Positions 7,622 through 16,716 of a DNA stretch of 44,439 nucleotides are shown here, piece by piece. The stretch covers positions 1 to 44,439 of the forward strand of contig MKJX01000201.1 in assembly GCA_001942415.1 (NCBI GenBank). The letters run 5' to 3'. The position numbers were made by a program, and so were the translations under genes. Origin of the DNA: Pseudonocardia sp. CNS-139 (GTDB lineage: Bacteria; Actinomycetota; Actinomycetes; Mycobacteriales; Pseudonocardiaceae). The notes beneath the pieces are model-generated. The model saw only the letters and a list, made by a program, of their open reading frames with translations. It ran no database searches and was not told the DNA's origin. Position 1 is the first letter of the stretch. Every line of letters starts with the position of its first letter.

Positions 7622-8503
7622 TCAGGTGCGGGCGTCGATGAGCGCGACGAGGTCGGCCAGCGGCGCCGAGTCGCTGTCGGGCCGCCAGAGCGCGGCGAGG
7701 TCGACGCGGTGCGCCGCGCCCTCGACGGGCCGCAGCACCACGCCGGACCGGTGCAGCGTCGCCGCCGACGACGGGACCACCGCGAGGCCGGTGCCCGCGG
7801 CGACCAGGCCCAGCACGGTCTGGACCAGCCAGACCCCGCTCTGCGCGACGTGCGGTGTGATGCCGGCGTCGGCGAAGAGGCCGGTGATGGCGGCGTGCAG
7901 GCCGGGCACGTCGTGCTGCTCGGGCAGCACGAACGGCTCCCCGGCGACGTCGGCGAGCGCCACGGCGGGCCGGTCGGTCGCGGGGTGCCCGGCCGGGAGC
8001 GCGAGCAGGAGGTCCTCGGTGGCGAGCCGGCGCTGCGCGAGGTCGGGCTCGTGCACCGGCAGGTAGAGGGCGGCGACGTCGAGGCTGTGGTCGTGCACGG
8101 CGCGCAGCAGCGCGTCGGGGGCCTGCTCGCGCAGGACGAGCTCGACGTCGGGGTGGCCGGCCCGGAACCGGCGCAGCAGGTCGGGCAGCGCGCCGTTGAT
8201 CGCCGACGGGACGAACCCGATGGCGAGCCGGCCCAGCTCGCCGTGGGCGATGCGGCGGATCGTGCGGGTGGTCTCGTCGAGGTCGGCGAGCAGCCGGCGG
8301 GCCTGCGGGAGCAGCGCCGCCCCGGCGGGGGTGAGCCGGATCGTGCGCCGGGAGCGGTCGAACAGGACGGCGCCCATCTCCTTCTCCAGCAGCGCGATCT
8401 GCTGGCTGAGCGGGGGCTGGGCGATGTGCAGCCGCCGCGCGGCGCGGGTGAAGCTCAGCTCCTCCGCGACCGCGACGAAGTAGCCCAGCCGCCGGTAGCG
8501 CAC
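7622..8503 (-). CDS. LysR-family transcriptional regulator
   Basis: The 293-residue protein has a typical N-terminal helix-turn-helix (YFVAVAEELSFTRAARRLHI, then AQPPLSQQIALLEKE) and a periplasmic-binding-like effector domain from about residue 90. I chose the GTG at 8503 because it begins the usual family N-terminus (VRYRRLGYFVAV); an upstream ATG would run into the divergent gene's control region. It is divergent from the CoA-transferase genes with a LysR-type box between them, so it probably regulates that pair and perhaps itself. It resembles the BenM/CatM/CatR group that responds to aromatic-pathway intermediates, but that is a family-level inference. The frame is intact. Confidence 0.88.
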   Translation of the reverse strand: MRYRRLGYFVAVAEELSFTRAARRLHIAQPPLSQQIALLEKEMGAVLFDRSRRTIRLTPAGAALLPQARRLLADLDETTRTIRRIAHGELGRLAIGFVPSAINGALPDLLRRFRAGHPDVELVLREQAPDALLRAVHDHSLDVAALYLPVHEPDLAQRRLATEDLLLALPAGHPATDRPAVALADVAGEPFVLPEQHDVPGLHAAITGLFADAGITPHVAQSGVWLVQTVLGLVAAGTGLAVVPSSAATLHRSGVVLRPVEGAAHRVDLAALWRPDSDSAPLADLVALIDART

Positions 8504-8516
8504 ACCATCACCGTAT

Positions 8517-8539
8517 ATCTCGTTCGTCTGGATCGAGAT
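8517..8539. promoter_or_regulatory. LysR-type box ATCTCG-N11-CGAGAT
   Basis: A perfect 6-bp inverted repeat with an 11-base centre, containing the T-N11-A core of LysR-family sites, lies between the divergent LysR gene and the CoA-transferase pair. Confidence 0.6.
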
Positions 8540-8586
8540 GAACCACATGTTGGACGTCTCGGTCGTGCGCGTGGTCGGCTTCTCCC

Positions 8587-9251
8587 GTGACCGCTTCCCT
8601 CGTCGAGGTTGCCGAGGCCGTCTCCCGGGTGCCACCGGGGCCACCCTCATGGTCGGCGGGTTCGGCCTGGTCGGCGCCCCGCTCACGCTGATCGAGGGCC
8701 TGCTCGCCCACTCGACCGCCCGCGACCTCACCATCATCAGCAACAACCTCGGCGAACCCGGCCGGGGCCTGGGCCGGCTCCTGCTCGAAGGCCGGGTCCG
8801 CAAGGCCGTCGGCTCGTTCTTCACCAGCAACCCCGACGTCGTCACCGCCCACCAGCAGGGCCGGCTCGACGTCGACCTGCTGCCGCAGGGCACCCTCGCC
8901 GAGGCCATCCGGGCCGGCGGCGCCGGCGTCGGCGGCTTCTACACCCGCACCGGCTGGGGCACCCTGCTCACCGCGGGCCGCGAGGAACGCGTCATCCGCG
9001 GCGAACCGCACGTCTACCAGGAGAGCCTGCACGCCGACGTCGCCCTCGTCCGCGCCCGCGCCGCGGACAAGCTGGGCAACCTCGTCTACGCCAAGACCGC
9101 CCGCAACTTCAACCCCGACATGGCCACCGCCGCCGACCTCGTGATCGCCGAGGTCGACCAGGTGCTGCCGGTCGGCGCGCTGGACCCGGAGGAGATCGTG
9201 ACCCCGCACCTGCACGTCGACCTGCTCGTGCTCGCAGGCGGGCAGGCATGA
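8587..9251 (+). CDS. CoA-transferase subunit A, 3-oxoacid type (frame break near start)
   Basis: About 221 residues of the alpha subunit of a family I CoA-transferase, which moves CoA from succinyl-CoA to a 3-oxoacid. Visible family segments are GGFGLVGAPLTLIEGLL, TIISNNLGEPGRG, DLLPQGTLAEAIRAGGAG and GFYTRTGWGTLL. The first 17 codons (GTG at 8587: TASLVEVAEAVSRVPPG) lie in another frame; one G is missing near 8638 in a run of G. The in-frame ATG at 8538 is therefore not the true start. The gene overlaps subunit B by four bases (ATGA). With the aromatic oxygenases nearby, a 3-oxoadipate CoA-transferase role is plausible, but acetoacetate cannot be excluded. Confidence 0.85.
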
Positions 9252-9870
9252 GCGTCACCCGGCGGATCGCCGCGCGGGTCGTCCCGCACATCCCCGCAGG
9301 GCCGTCGTCAACCTGGGCATCGGCATCCCCACCGCGGTCGCCGACCACCTGCCCCTCGACCACGCCCACCTCCAGACCGAGAACGGGCTGCTCGGCGTCG
9401 GCCCCACCCCCGCCCCCGGCGAGGAGGACCCCGACCTCGTCCACGCCGGCAAACAACCCGTCACCGCCCGGCCCGGCGCCTCCTACTTCGCCAGCTCCAC
9501 CTCGTTTGGGATGATCCGCGGCGGCCACGTCGAGATCGCGGTGCTCGGCGCGCTGCAGGTCGACGCCCGCGGCCGCATCGCCAACTGGGCCATCCCCGGC
9601 AAGCCGGTGCTCGGCGTCGGCGGCGCCATGGACCTGCTGGTCGGCGCCCGCACCGTCATCGTCGCCACCACCCACACCGCCAAGGACGGCACCCCCAAGA
9701 TCGTCACCGACGCCACGTTCCCGCTGACGGCGCAACGCCCGGTGGACGTCGTCGTCACCGAGGCCGCGACCTTCCACGTCCGCGAAGGCGGGCTGGTCCT
9801 GACCGACATCGCCGACGAGTACGACCTCGACTGGGTGAAGGCGCACACGACGGCCCCCTTCCAGACCTGA
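9248..9870 (+). CDS. CoA-transferase subunit B, 3-oxoacid type (one frame break)
   Basis: About 207 residues of the beta subunit. After the start MSVTRRIAARVVPHIPAG one base is missing near 9302; the frame continues as AVVNLGIGIPTAVADHL. The catalytic glutamate lies in LQTENGLLGVG, about residue 48, where it forms the enzyme-CoA thioester. Further family segments are FGMIRGGHVEIAVLGALQVD and VTEAATFHVREGGLVLTDIA. It is translationally coupled to subunit A, with which it forms the active enzyme. A large inverted repeat follows six bases after its stop and may end the transcript. Confidence 0.87.
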
Positions 9871-9875
9871 CCCCG

Positions 9876-9945
9876 ACCGCACACACCTCCGGGACCCGGC
9901 ACACAGGGCCGGACATGTGTGCCGAGTCCCGGAGGTGTGTGCGGT
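9876..9945. repeat. 70-base near-perfect inverted repeat
   Basis: Two 29-base arms (9876-9904 and 9917-9945) pair with a single mismatch around a 12-base loop. It begins six bases after the CoA-transferase stop, so it could act as a terminator. Its size and lack of a T run make a dispersed palindromic element equally likely. Confidence 0.75.
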
Positions 9946-9995
9946 GGTGCTCCCCCGGGCGGCGGACCTTGGCCGGCCGGGGGCGGCGCCGGTGT

Positions 9996-10001
9996 TAGCG
10001 T
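9996..10001 (+). promoter_or_regulatory. -10 element of a probable leaderless ctpE transcript
   Basis: TAGCGT lies seven bases before the GTG at 10009, the spacing expected when transcription starts at the start codon. No Shine-Dalgarno sequence is seen. Confidence 0.5.
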
Positions 10002-10008
10002 CGCGCCG

Positions 10009-12396
10009 GTGGACGTCGAGCGGGGGCTGACCCGCGCCGAGGTGGCCGAACGGGTCGCCGCCGGCCGCACGAACGACGTGCCGGCGCGGGCCAGCCGCAG
10101 CGCGTGGGAGATCGTCCGGGCGAACGTGTTCACCCGGATCAACGCGATCTTCGGGGTGCTCGCGGTGATCGTGTTCTCCACCGGCTACCTGCTGGACGGC
10201 CTGTTCGCCGGGCTGATCGTGGCCAACAGCGTCGTCGGCATCGTGCAGGAGCTGCGGGCCAAGCGGACGCTGGACCGGCTCGCGATCGTCGGGCAGGCCC
10301 GGCCGCGGGTCCGCCGCGACGGCGCCGCTCAGGAGCTGCCGCCCGACCAGGTCGTCGCCGACGACGTGATCGAGATGGGTCCGGGCGACCAGATCGTGGT
10401 CGACGGCGAGGTGGTCGCGGCGCAGGCGCTGGAGGTCGACGAGTCGCTGCTCACCGGCGAGTCCGACCCGATCGCGAAGGCGCCCGGCGACGCGGTGATG
10501 TCGGGCAGCTTCGTGGTGGCCGGCAGCGGCGCCTACCGCGCGCGAAGGTGGGCCGCGAGGCGTACGCCGCCCGGCTCGCGGCGGAGGCGAGCCGGTTCAC
10601 GCTGGTCAACTCCCAGCTGCGCAACGGCATCAACACGATCCTCAAGGTCATCACGTACCTGCTGGTCCCGGCCGGGGCGCTGTCGATCTACAACCAGCTC
10701 TCCGGCGCCCAGCCGCTGCCCGACGCGCTGCGCGGGATGGTCGCCGCGCTGGTGCCGATGGTGCCCGAGGGCCTGGTGCTCATGACGTCGATCGCGTTCG
10801 CGGTGGGCGTGATCCGGCTCGGGCAGCGGCAGTGCCTGGTGAACGAGCTGCCGGCGATCGAGGGGCTCGCCCGCGTCGACGTCGTGTGCGCCGACAAGAC
10901 CGGCACGCTCACCGAGAACACCCTGCGCCTGACGGAGGTGCGGGCGCTGCCCGCCGACCCGGCGGCCCCGGTGGCGGGCAACGGCGTCGTCCCGCCGGAC
11001 GTCGCGCTGGCCGCGCTCGCGGCGTCCGACCCGCGTCCGAACGCGAGCATGCAGGCCATCGCCGAGGCGTACCCGGCCGACCCGGCTGGCGGGTCGAGAC
11101 GGTCGTGCCGTTCTCCTCGGCCCGCAAGTGGAGCGGCGCTGAGTTCGCCGACCACGGCAGCTGGGTGCTCGGCGCGCCGGACGTGCTCCTGCCCGCGGAC
11201 GCCGCCGAGCGCGGCGAGGCCGAGCGGCTCGGCGCGCGCGGGCTGCGGGTGCTCCTGCTGGGCCGCCACGACGAGCCGCTGGCGACCCCCGACGACGCGG
11301 CCCAGAACGGCGCCGGCGTCCGTCCCGTCGCGCTGGTCGTGCTGGAGCAGAAGATCCGCGACGACGCCCGCGCCACGCTGGACTACTTCGCCCACGAGCG
11401 CGTCGAGGTGAAGGTGATCTCCGGCGACAACGCGACGTCGGTGGGCGCCGTCGCGCACGCGCTCGGCCTGCCCGGCGCCGACGCCCCGGTGGACGCCCGC
11501 ACGCTGCCCGAGGAGCGCGAACGCTGGCCGCGGCGCTGGAGTCGGGCGCGGTGTTCGGGCGCGTCACGCCGGCCCAGAAGCGCACGATGGTCGCCGCGCT
11601 CCAGTCACGCGGGCACACCGTCGCGATGACCGGCGACGGGGTGAACGACGTGCTCGCGCTGAAGGACGCCGACATCGGCGTCGCGATGGGCTCGGGCAGC
11701 CCGGCCACCCGTTCCGTGGCGCAGATCGTGCTGCTGGACAACGCGTTCGCGACGCTGCCGCACGTCGTGGCCGAGGGCCGGCGGGTGATCGGCAACATCG
11801 AACGGGTCGCCGCGCTGTTCCTCACCAAGACCGTCTACTCGGTGCTGCTCGCGCTGGCCGTCGGCGTTCCCGGGCTGATCGGCTTCGACGCGCTGCCCTA
11901 CCCGTTCCTGCCCCGGCACGTCACGATCACCGGCTGGTTCACGATCGGGCTGCCCGCGTTCGTGCTCTCGCTGGCCCCCAACCACGACCGGGCCCGGCCC
12001 GGGTTCGTCGGCCGGGTGCTGCGCATCGCCGCCCCGGCGGGTGTGGTGATCGCCGCCGCCTGCTTCACGGCGTACCTGCTCACCTATCCCGGGCCGGGCG
12101 ACGCCGTCGCGCAGGTGCAGTCCAGCACCACGGCGCTCATCACGCTGATCACGCTCGCGCTGTGGGTGCTGGCGGTTGTGGCCCGGCCGGACGCGTGGTG
12201 GAAGATCGGCCTGGTCGCCGTGATGACGGTCGCCTCGGTGGCGATGTTCGTCCTGCCGCTCACGCAGCAGCTGTTCCAGCTCGACCCGGGCAACACGGAC
12301 GACACCCTCACCGGCCTGGCCTGCGCGGCGGCCGGCATCGTCGTCATCGAGATCGTGCGGTGGGTCGACCACCGCCTGCGGCCGTCCGACGCCTGA
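10009..12396 (+). CDS. ctpE: P-type ATPase CtpE, calcium transporter type (three frame breaks)
   Basis: Repaired, it is 796 residues, essentially the length of mycobacterial CtpE, and follows it along its whole length (TRAEVAERVAAGRTNDVPAR; VDESLLTGESDPIAKAPGD; MVPEGLVLMTSIAFAVGV; DVVCADKTGTLTENTLRL; TGDGVNDVLALKDADIGVA). The phosphorylated Asp is in DKTGT. Single bases are missing near 10545 (should read GAYRA-x-KVGREAY), 11092 and 11526. CtpE in mycobacteria takes up calcium and supports the cell surface; transfer of that role here is by homology. The GTG at 10009 fits the family N-terminus and a leaderless promoter; upstream in-frame codons give low-complexity sequence. Confidence 0.92.
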
Positions 12397-12453
12397 GCGC
12401 AACGGCCCCTCGGCGGCCTGGCCCGGCACTCCGCGTCGACCTGACAGGCGTGG

Positions 12454-13098
12454 TCAGGGCGGCGCCGGCCCGGCGCGCGCCGCGGGCCGCCGGCGCACGG
12501 CCTCGACCGCCCACAGCGCCAGCGCGATCCCGACCAGCGCGATCCACAGCGCCGCGCCGAAACCGGCGCCGTACGCCGCGGCGCCGGCCCAGGCGAACAG
12601 CAGCGCCTCCGGGAGCGAGCCCAGCGTCGCCGCGACGGCGGCGCGCGGCCACGACATCGGGGACGCGCCGGCGAGCACCGCGACGGTCTCGCCGACGACC
12701 GGGACGGGCCGGGTGAGCACGATCGCGACCGCTCCCCAGCGCCGCAGGAGGTCGCGCGACCACCGCTCCCCCGGCCCGCCGAGCCGGCCACCGAGCCGGC
12801 GGCCGAGGGCGAACGCGAGGAGCGTGCCGCCGACCCGGCCGGCGAGCGCGAGCGCGGCGCCACCGGCGACCCCGAAGATCCCGCCGAGCGCGAGCATCAC
12901 GAGGCTGGCGGGCACCGGCAGCACCGCGTCGGCGACCAGCAGGCCGACCCCGACGGCCGCGGCCACCGGGAGCGCCTGCGTGCCGAGCGGCGGCGGGGCC
13001 GCCAGCCACGGCACCCCGAAGGCCTCGGCGGCGGCGAACCCCGCCAGGAAGAACCCGGCGAGACCGCCCGCCACCAGCAGGTACCGGTCGACGCGCAT
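12454..13098 (-). CDS. DedA/VTT-type membrane protein
   Basis: The 214-residue protein has four to five hydrophobic segments. A central block (VLPVPASLVMLALGGIFGVAGGAALALAG, then RWGAVAIVLTRPVPVVGETVAVLAGASPM) matches the SNARE-associated/VTT (DedA) domain, a family linked to lipid flipping and envelope stability. Its ATG overlaps the stop of the upstream ferritin-like gene by one base (TGATG), so the two are probably translated together. A short hairpin (12440-12458) lies over its stop codon, facing ctpE. The frame is intact. The family call is good; the substrate is unknown. Confidence 0.78.
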   Translation of the reverse strand: MRVDRYLLVAGGLAGFFLAGFAAAEAFGVPWLAAPPPLGTQALPVAAAVGVGLLVADAVLPVPASLVMLALGGIFGVAGGAALALAGRVGGTLLAFALGRRLGGRLGGPGERWSRDLLRRWGAVAIVLTRPVPVVGETVAVLAGASPMSWPRAAVAATLGSLPEALLFAWAGAAAYGAGFGAALWIALVGIALALWAVEAVRRRPAARAGPAPP

Positions 13099-15178
13099 CA
13101 GGGCAGCCGGCCGCCCGCCACCCACTGCCGGAACCGGGCCGCCCGCTCCGGCGGCCACGCCCCGTCGCACGGCATCGAGCCGTCCTCGATGCGCGCGAGG
13201 ATCGTGTCGGCGTTGTCCCGGACGTCCTCGAACCGGTGCAGGTCGAACGCGAAGAGCATCGCGTCGCGGTCGCTGTCGCGGAAGAGCGCGGCGACGTCGG
13301 CGGCGAAGCTCGGCGGGCCCGTGACGGGCGCCGCGGGCTCGTCCAGCGGGTCCGGCTCGGCCGTCACGCCGATCCGGCCCGGCGGGGTGTCGTCCGGCGC
13401 GCCGTCCCGGACCCACTGCGCGAGGTACGCCTGCCGGGAGGCCGGGACGGGCCCGCGGAACCGCGGCATCCGGTCGCGCGGGTCGGTCGCGGCGAGGCGC
13501 TGCAGGAGCGGCGACTCCGCGGGCTCCGGCACCACCGCGCCCGCCGGGTCGAGCGCCACCGGGGGCAGCCCGACCGGCGGCACCGGCTCCGAGACGAACT
13601 CGTCCCTGGTCACCCCGGCCCAGAAACCGCCGTGGCGGGCGCGGACGCGGAACCCGTGCACCGACTCGTCGAGGATGGTCACGGCCTTGGCGAACCCGGT
13701 CGGCAGGCCGGCGGCGGGGAGCGCGGCCCCCGCGGCGAGCGCCGCCGCCACCGCCTGCTTCTCCCCGTCGCGCGCCACGAGGTCGGCGAGGAACGGGTCC
13801 GCGGCGGGGTCGAGGTGCGTGGTGACGAGCCGGGTCGCGGCCCGCGAGACGTCCAGGTGCAGCCGCCAGCGGGAGCGCTCGCCGGCGGGCAGGGCCAGCG
13901 AGTACGGCAGCTCGAACGGCGGGCCGGCGTGCACGGCGCCGCCCGCGTCCTTGGGCATCTGGACGAGCTTGCCCGCGATCTTGCGCAGGTGCCGCATCTC
14001 GTCGAACGTGCCGAGCAGCAGCAGGCCGCGGGCGGTCCGGTCGCCCTGCCGGGGCCCGGGCGCGCTCGTGTAGACGTCCTGGTCGAGCAGCAGGAAGTGG
14101 GCGAGCTGGGCGAGCAGCATCCGGTACCGGACGCGAAGAGCTGAGCCCAGGCCCGGGCCCGCGGCTCGGTGATCCGGCCGCCCGCGGCCGCCGTCGCCAC
14201 GGCCGAGCCGAGCGGGTCGGCCGGGCGGGCCGCGTCGGGCTCCGGGACGGTGTTGGGGTTGGTCGCCACCGGCCAGGTGACCGTGACGCCCTGGTCGAGC
14301 AGCGCCGCGACGCGTTTGTAGAGGTCGAGGAACCGCTCGAAGTGCGACTCCCCCGCGGCCGGGGCGGCCGGCGGGAGGTCGAAGCCCTCGCCCTGGTCGG
14401 CGATCTGCGCGACCGCGGCGCGCGCGGCGGCGCGCAGGGCCGCGACGTCGTCCCCCGGGAAGGTGCCGACGATCAGCGGCTCGCCGTCGACCTGGTTGAG
14501 CGGGGCGTAGCCCCAGTCACCGGGGGTGGCCTGCAACGGCTCGGTGTCGGTGCGGAGGTCGGCGTCGGCCAGGCCCTCGTCCGGGTCGCCGAACAGCACG
14601 AGGAGCCGCTCGAAGACGCGCCCGACGTGGCGCACCTCGGTGCCGCCGTTCGCCACCGCCGCGGCCTGCCGGATCTCCTCGACCAGCTCCTTGTCCCCGT
14701 CGGGCATCGACGCGGGCAGCTCGGCGGGGCTCTCGGCCGTCACGTACTTGGCGAGCGAGCCGAGCGTCACCGGCTCCAGCGTGAAGCGGAACGGGTAGAC
14801 CTCGCCCGCGTACGGGGCCCGGTCCCGGCCCAGGTTCAGCGGGCCGCCCACGAGGTGCAGCAGGTTCTGCACGGTGACGAGGTGGCCCATCTCCTCGCGG
14901 GCGATCTGGACGAGCAGGTTCTGCACCCGCTGCAGCTCGGTGGCCTGCGGCCCGGTCACGCGCACGGAGTAGGCGGCGAAGAGGTACTGCGCCATCAGCG
15001 CGTGCTCGATCTCGGCCGCCGCCGTGAGGAGGAAGACCGCCTCGTCCCGCGGTTCGAGCGCCGGGTCGTGGAGCGCGCGCGTCTCCTCCGCGGCCCGGAA
15101 CGCCAGGTCGTCCGGCGCGACCGGCTTCCGCGCCCGGACCGGGACGAACGTGCTGCGTGGGAAGAACCGTGACTCCAC
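13098..15178 (-). CDS. Ferritin-like, VioB-type domain protein (one frame break)
   Basis: About 693 residues. The first 250 form a ferritin-like four-helix region with the metal-ligand patterns AEIEHALMAQYLFAAYSV (about residues 54-72) and REEMGHLVTVQNLLHLVGG (about 94-112). This is as in the iminophenylpyruvate-dimer synthase (VioB) type domain. One base is missing near 14132, joining AWAQLFA to RYRMLLAQLAHFLLLD. The C-terminal 200 residues contain RMPRFRGPVPASRQAYLAQW and a final SMPCDGAWPPERAARFRQWV unit, resembling c-type-cytochrome-like tails but without CxxCH. It starts with GTG at 15178 and is divergent from the DyP peroxidase gene. The reaction is unknown; a di-iron oxidase partner of the peroxidase is my inference. 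Confidence 0.72.
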
Positions 15179-15303
15179 CAGGCGGAGCCAACAAGGCCAC
15201 TCGGGGCCGTCGATACGCAGATGTACGTACTTGCATCCGCACCGCGGGTCCGCAGGGTTGACGTGGGGGGATCGGCCGTCGACGGCGGGACGAGGGAGTG
15301 GTC
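15179..15303. promoter_or_regulatory. Divergent promoter region of ferritin-like and DyP genes
   Basis: This 125-base gap is A+T-richer than its surroundings around 15215-15236. There TGTACGTACTTGCA forms a partial palindrome (GTACGTAC is perfect). A TTGACG (15258-15263) could be a -35 for the rightward gene. GAGGGAG stands before its ATG. Confidence 0.35.
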
Positions 15304-16716
15304 ATGATCGACCTGAACCGCGCGCTGGACCTCGACGACCCGGACGCGGGCGACTTCCTGGCCGGGCTGCAGGGCAACATCGTCAAGGGCCACGGCCGCG
15401 ACTTCACCGCGCACGTGCTCGTGCGGATGGGCGAGGACGTGCCCGCCGTGCGGCGCTGGCTCGCGCGCCTCGCCGCCGAGCGGGTGACGACGGCCGCGGC
15501 CGCCCGCCGGGCCACCCGCGCGTGGCACGACACGGGCGGGCCGGGCGAGCCGTTCGCGATGGTCGTGCTCTCCGCGTCCGGCTACCGGCACCTCGGCGTT
15601 CCCGAGGACCGGATCCCGGTGCCGGACGAGCCGTTCGCCGGCCCGCGGGACGGCGAGTACTTCCGCAACGGGATGAAGGTGCCCGGCCCGCGGACGTTCA
15701 ACGACCCGCCCGTCGCGGAGTGGGAGGAGCCGTACCGGGGACGGATCGACGCGATGGTCCTGCTCGCCGACGACGACGAGCACCGGCTCGACGCCACCGT
15801 CCACGACGTGGTCACGGAGGCGGCCGGCGCGGTGGAGGTCGTCACGACCGAACGCGGCAGCGTCCTGCGCAAGAAGTTCCCGCGCGGCACCCTCGTGATC
15901 GAGCACTTCGGCTACCAGGACGGCGTGAGCCAGCCGCTGATGATCCGGCAGGACGCCGCGGAGGAGATCCGCAGGCGCGGCGGCACGCACTGGGACCCGA
16001 CCGCCCCGCTGGCACTGGCCCTCGTCCCCGAGCCGGCAGGCGGCGGCCACGGCAGCTTCATGGTCTTCCGGAAGCTGGAGCAGGACGTCGCGGCCTTCCG
16101 CCGGGCGCTCGACGACCTCGCGGTGGTGGCGAGCCGGCCGGTGGCCGAGGTCGGGGCCATGGCCGTCGGACGCTTCGAGGACGGCACGCCGGCCGTCCCG
16201 ACCGTGACCGTCGACCCGGACGCGGACCCGAACGACTTCCACTACGACCAGGACCCGGCCGGGAGCCGCTGCCCGTTCCACGCGCACATCCGCAAGACCA
16301 ACCCGCGCGGCGACGTGCCCCGGGTGATCGGCGCGCCCGCGGCGTTCGAGCGGGCCCGCCGCGTCGTCCGGCGCGGCATCACCTACGGCGAGCGTCCCGA
16401 CCTGGTCGAGGGCGGCGTCGCCGACGCGCCGGCGACCGGCGTCGGCCTGCTCTTCATGTGCTTCCAGGGCAACCTCGACCAGTTCGCCATCCAGCAGGAG
16501 GGCGCGGACAGCAACGCCTTCGTCCGGCCCGGCGTCGGGGTGGACGCCGTCATCGGGCAGAACACCGCGCCGGCGGCCCAGACCTGGCCGGCATCGACAG
16601 GCACCGTGGCGTTCGCGATGGCGAACTTCGTGCGGATGCGCGGCGGCGAGTACTTCTTCGCGCCGAGCATGGCCTTCCTGCGCGGGCTCGCCGACGCCCC
16701 GGGAGCCACGGCATGA
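15304..16716 (+). CDS. DyP-type heme peroxidase
   Basis: The 470-residue intact protein carries the dye-decolourising peroxidase signature GYQDGVSQP (GxxDG, about residue 202), whose Asp acts in peroxide cleavage. The proximal heme His lies in HAHIRKTNPRGD (about residue 327). Other family features are LQGNIVKGHGRDF near the N-terminus and ANFVRMRGGEYFFAPSMAFL near the C-terminus. GAGGGAG six bases before the ATG at 15304 favours it over the GTG at 15298. There is no Tat signal, so it should be cytoplasmic. Its stop overlaps the next gene (ATGA), and it is divergent from the ferritin-like gene, suggesting a shared oxidative task. Confidence 0.93.
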   Translation: MIDLNRALDLDDPDAGDFLAGLQGNIVKGHGRDFTAHVLVRMGEDVPAVRRWLARLAAERVTTAAAARRATRAWHDTGGPGEPFAMVVLSASGYRHLGVPEDRIPVPDEPFAGPRDGEYFRNGMKVPGPRTFNDPPVAEWEEPYRGRIDAMVLLADDDEHRLDATVHDVVTEAAGAVEVVTTERGSVLRKKFPRGTLVIEHFGYQDGVSQPLMIRQDAAEEIRRRGGTHWDPTAPLALALVPEPAGGGHGSFMVFRKLEQDVAAFRRALDDLAVVASRPVAEVGAMAVGRFEDGTPAVPTVTVDPDADPNDFHYDQDPAGSRCPFHAHIRKTNPRGDVPRVIGAPAAFERARRVVRRGITYGERPDLVEGGVADAPATGVGLLFMCFQGNLDQFAIQQEGADSNAFVRPGVGVDAVIGQNTAPAAQTWPASTGTVAFAMANFVRMRGGEYFFAPSMAFLRGLADAPGATA

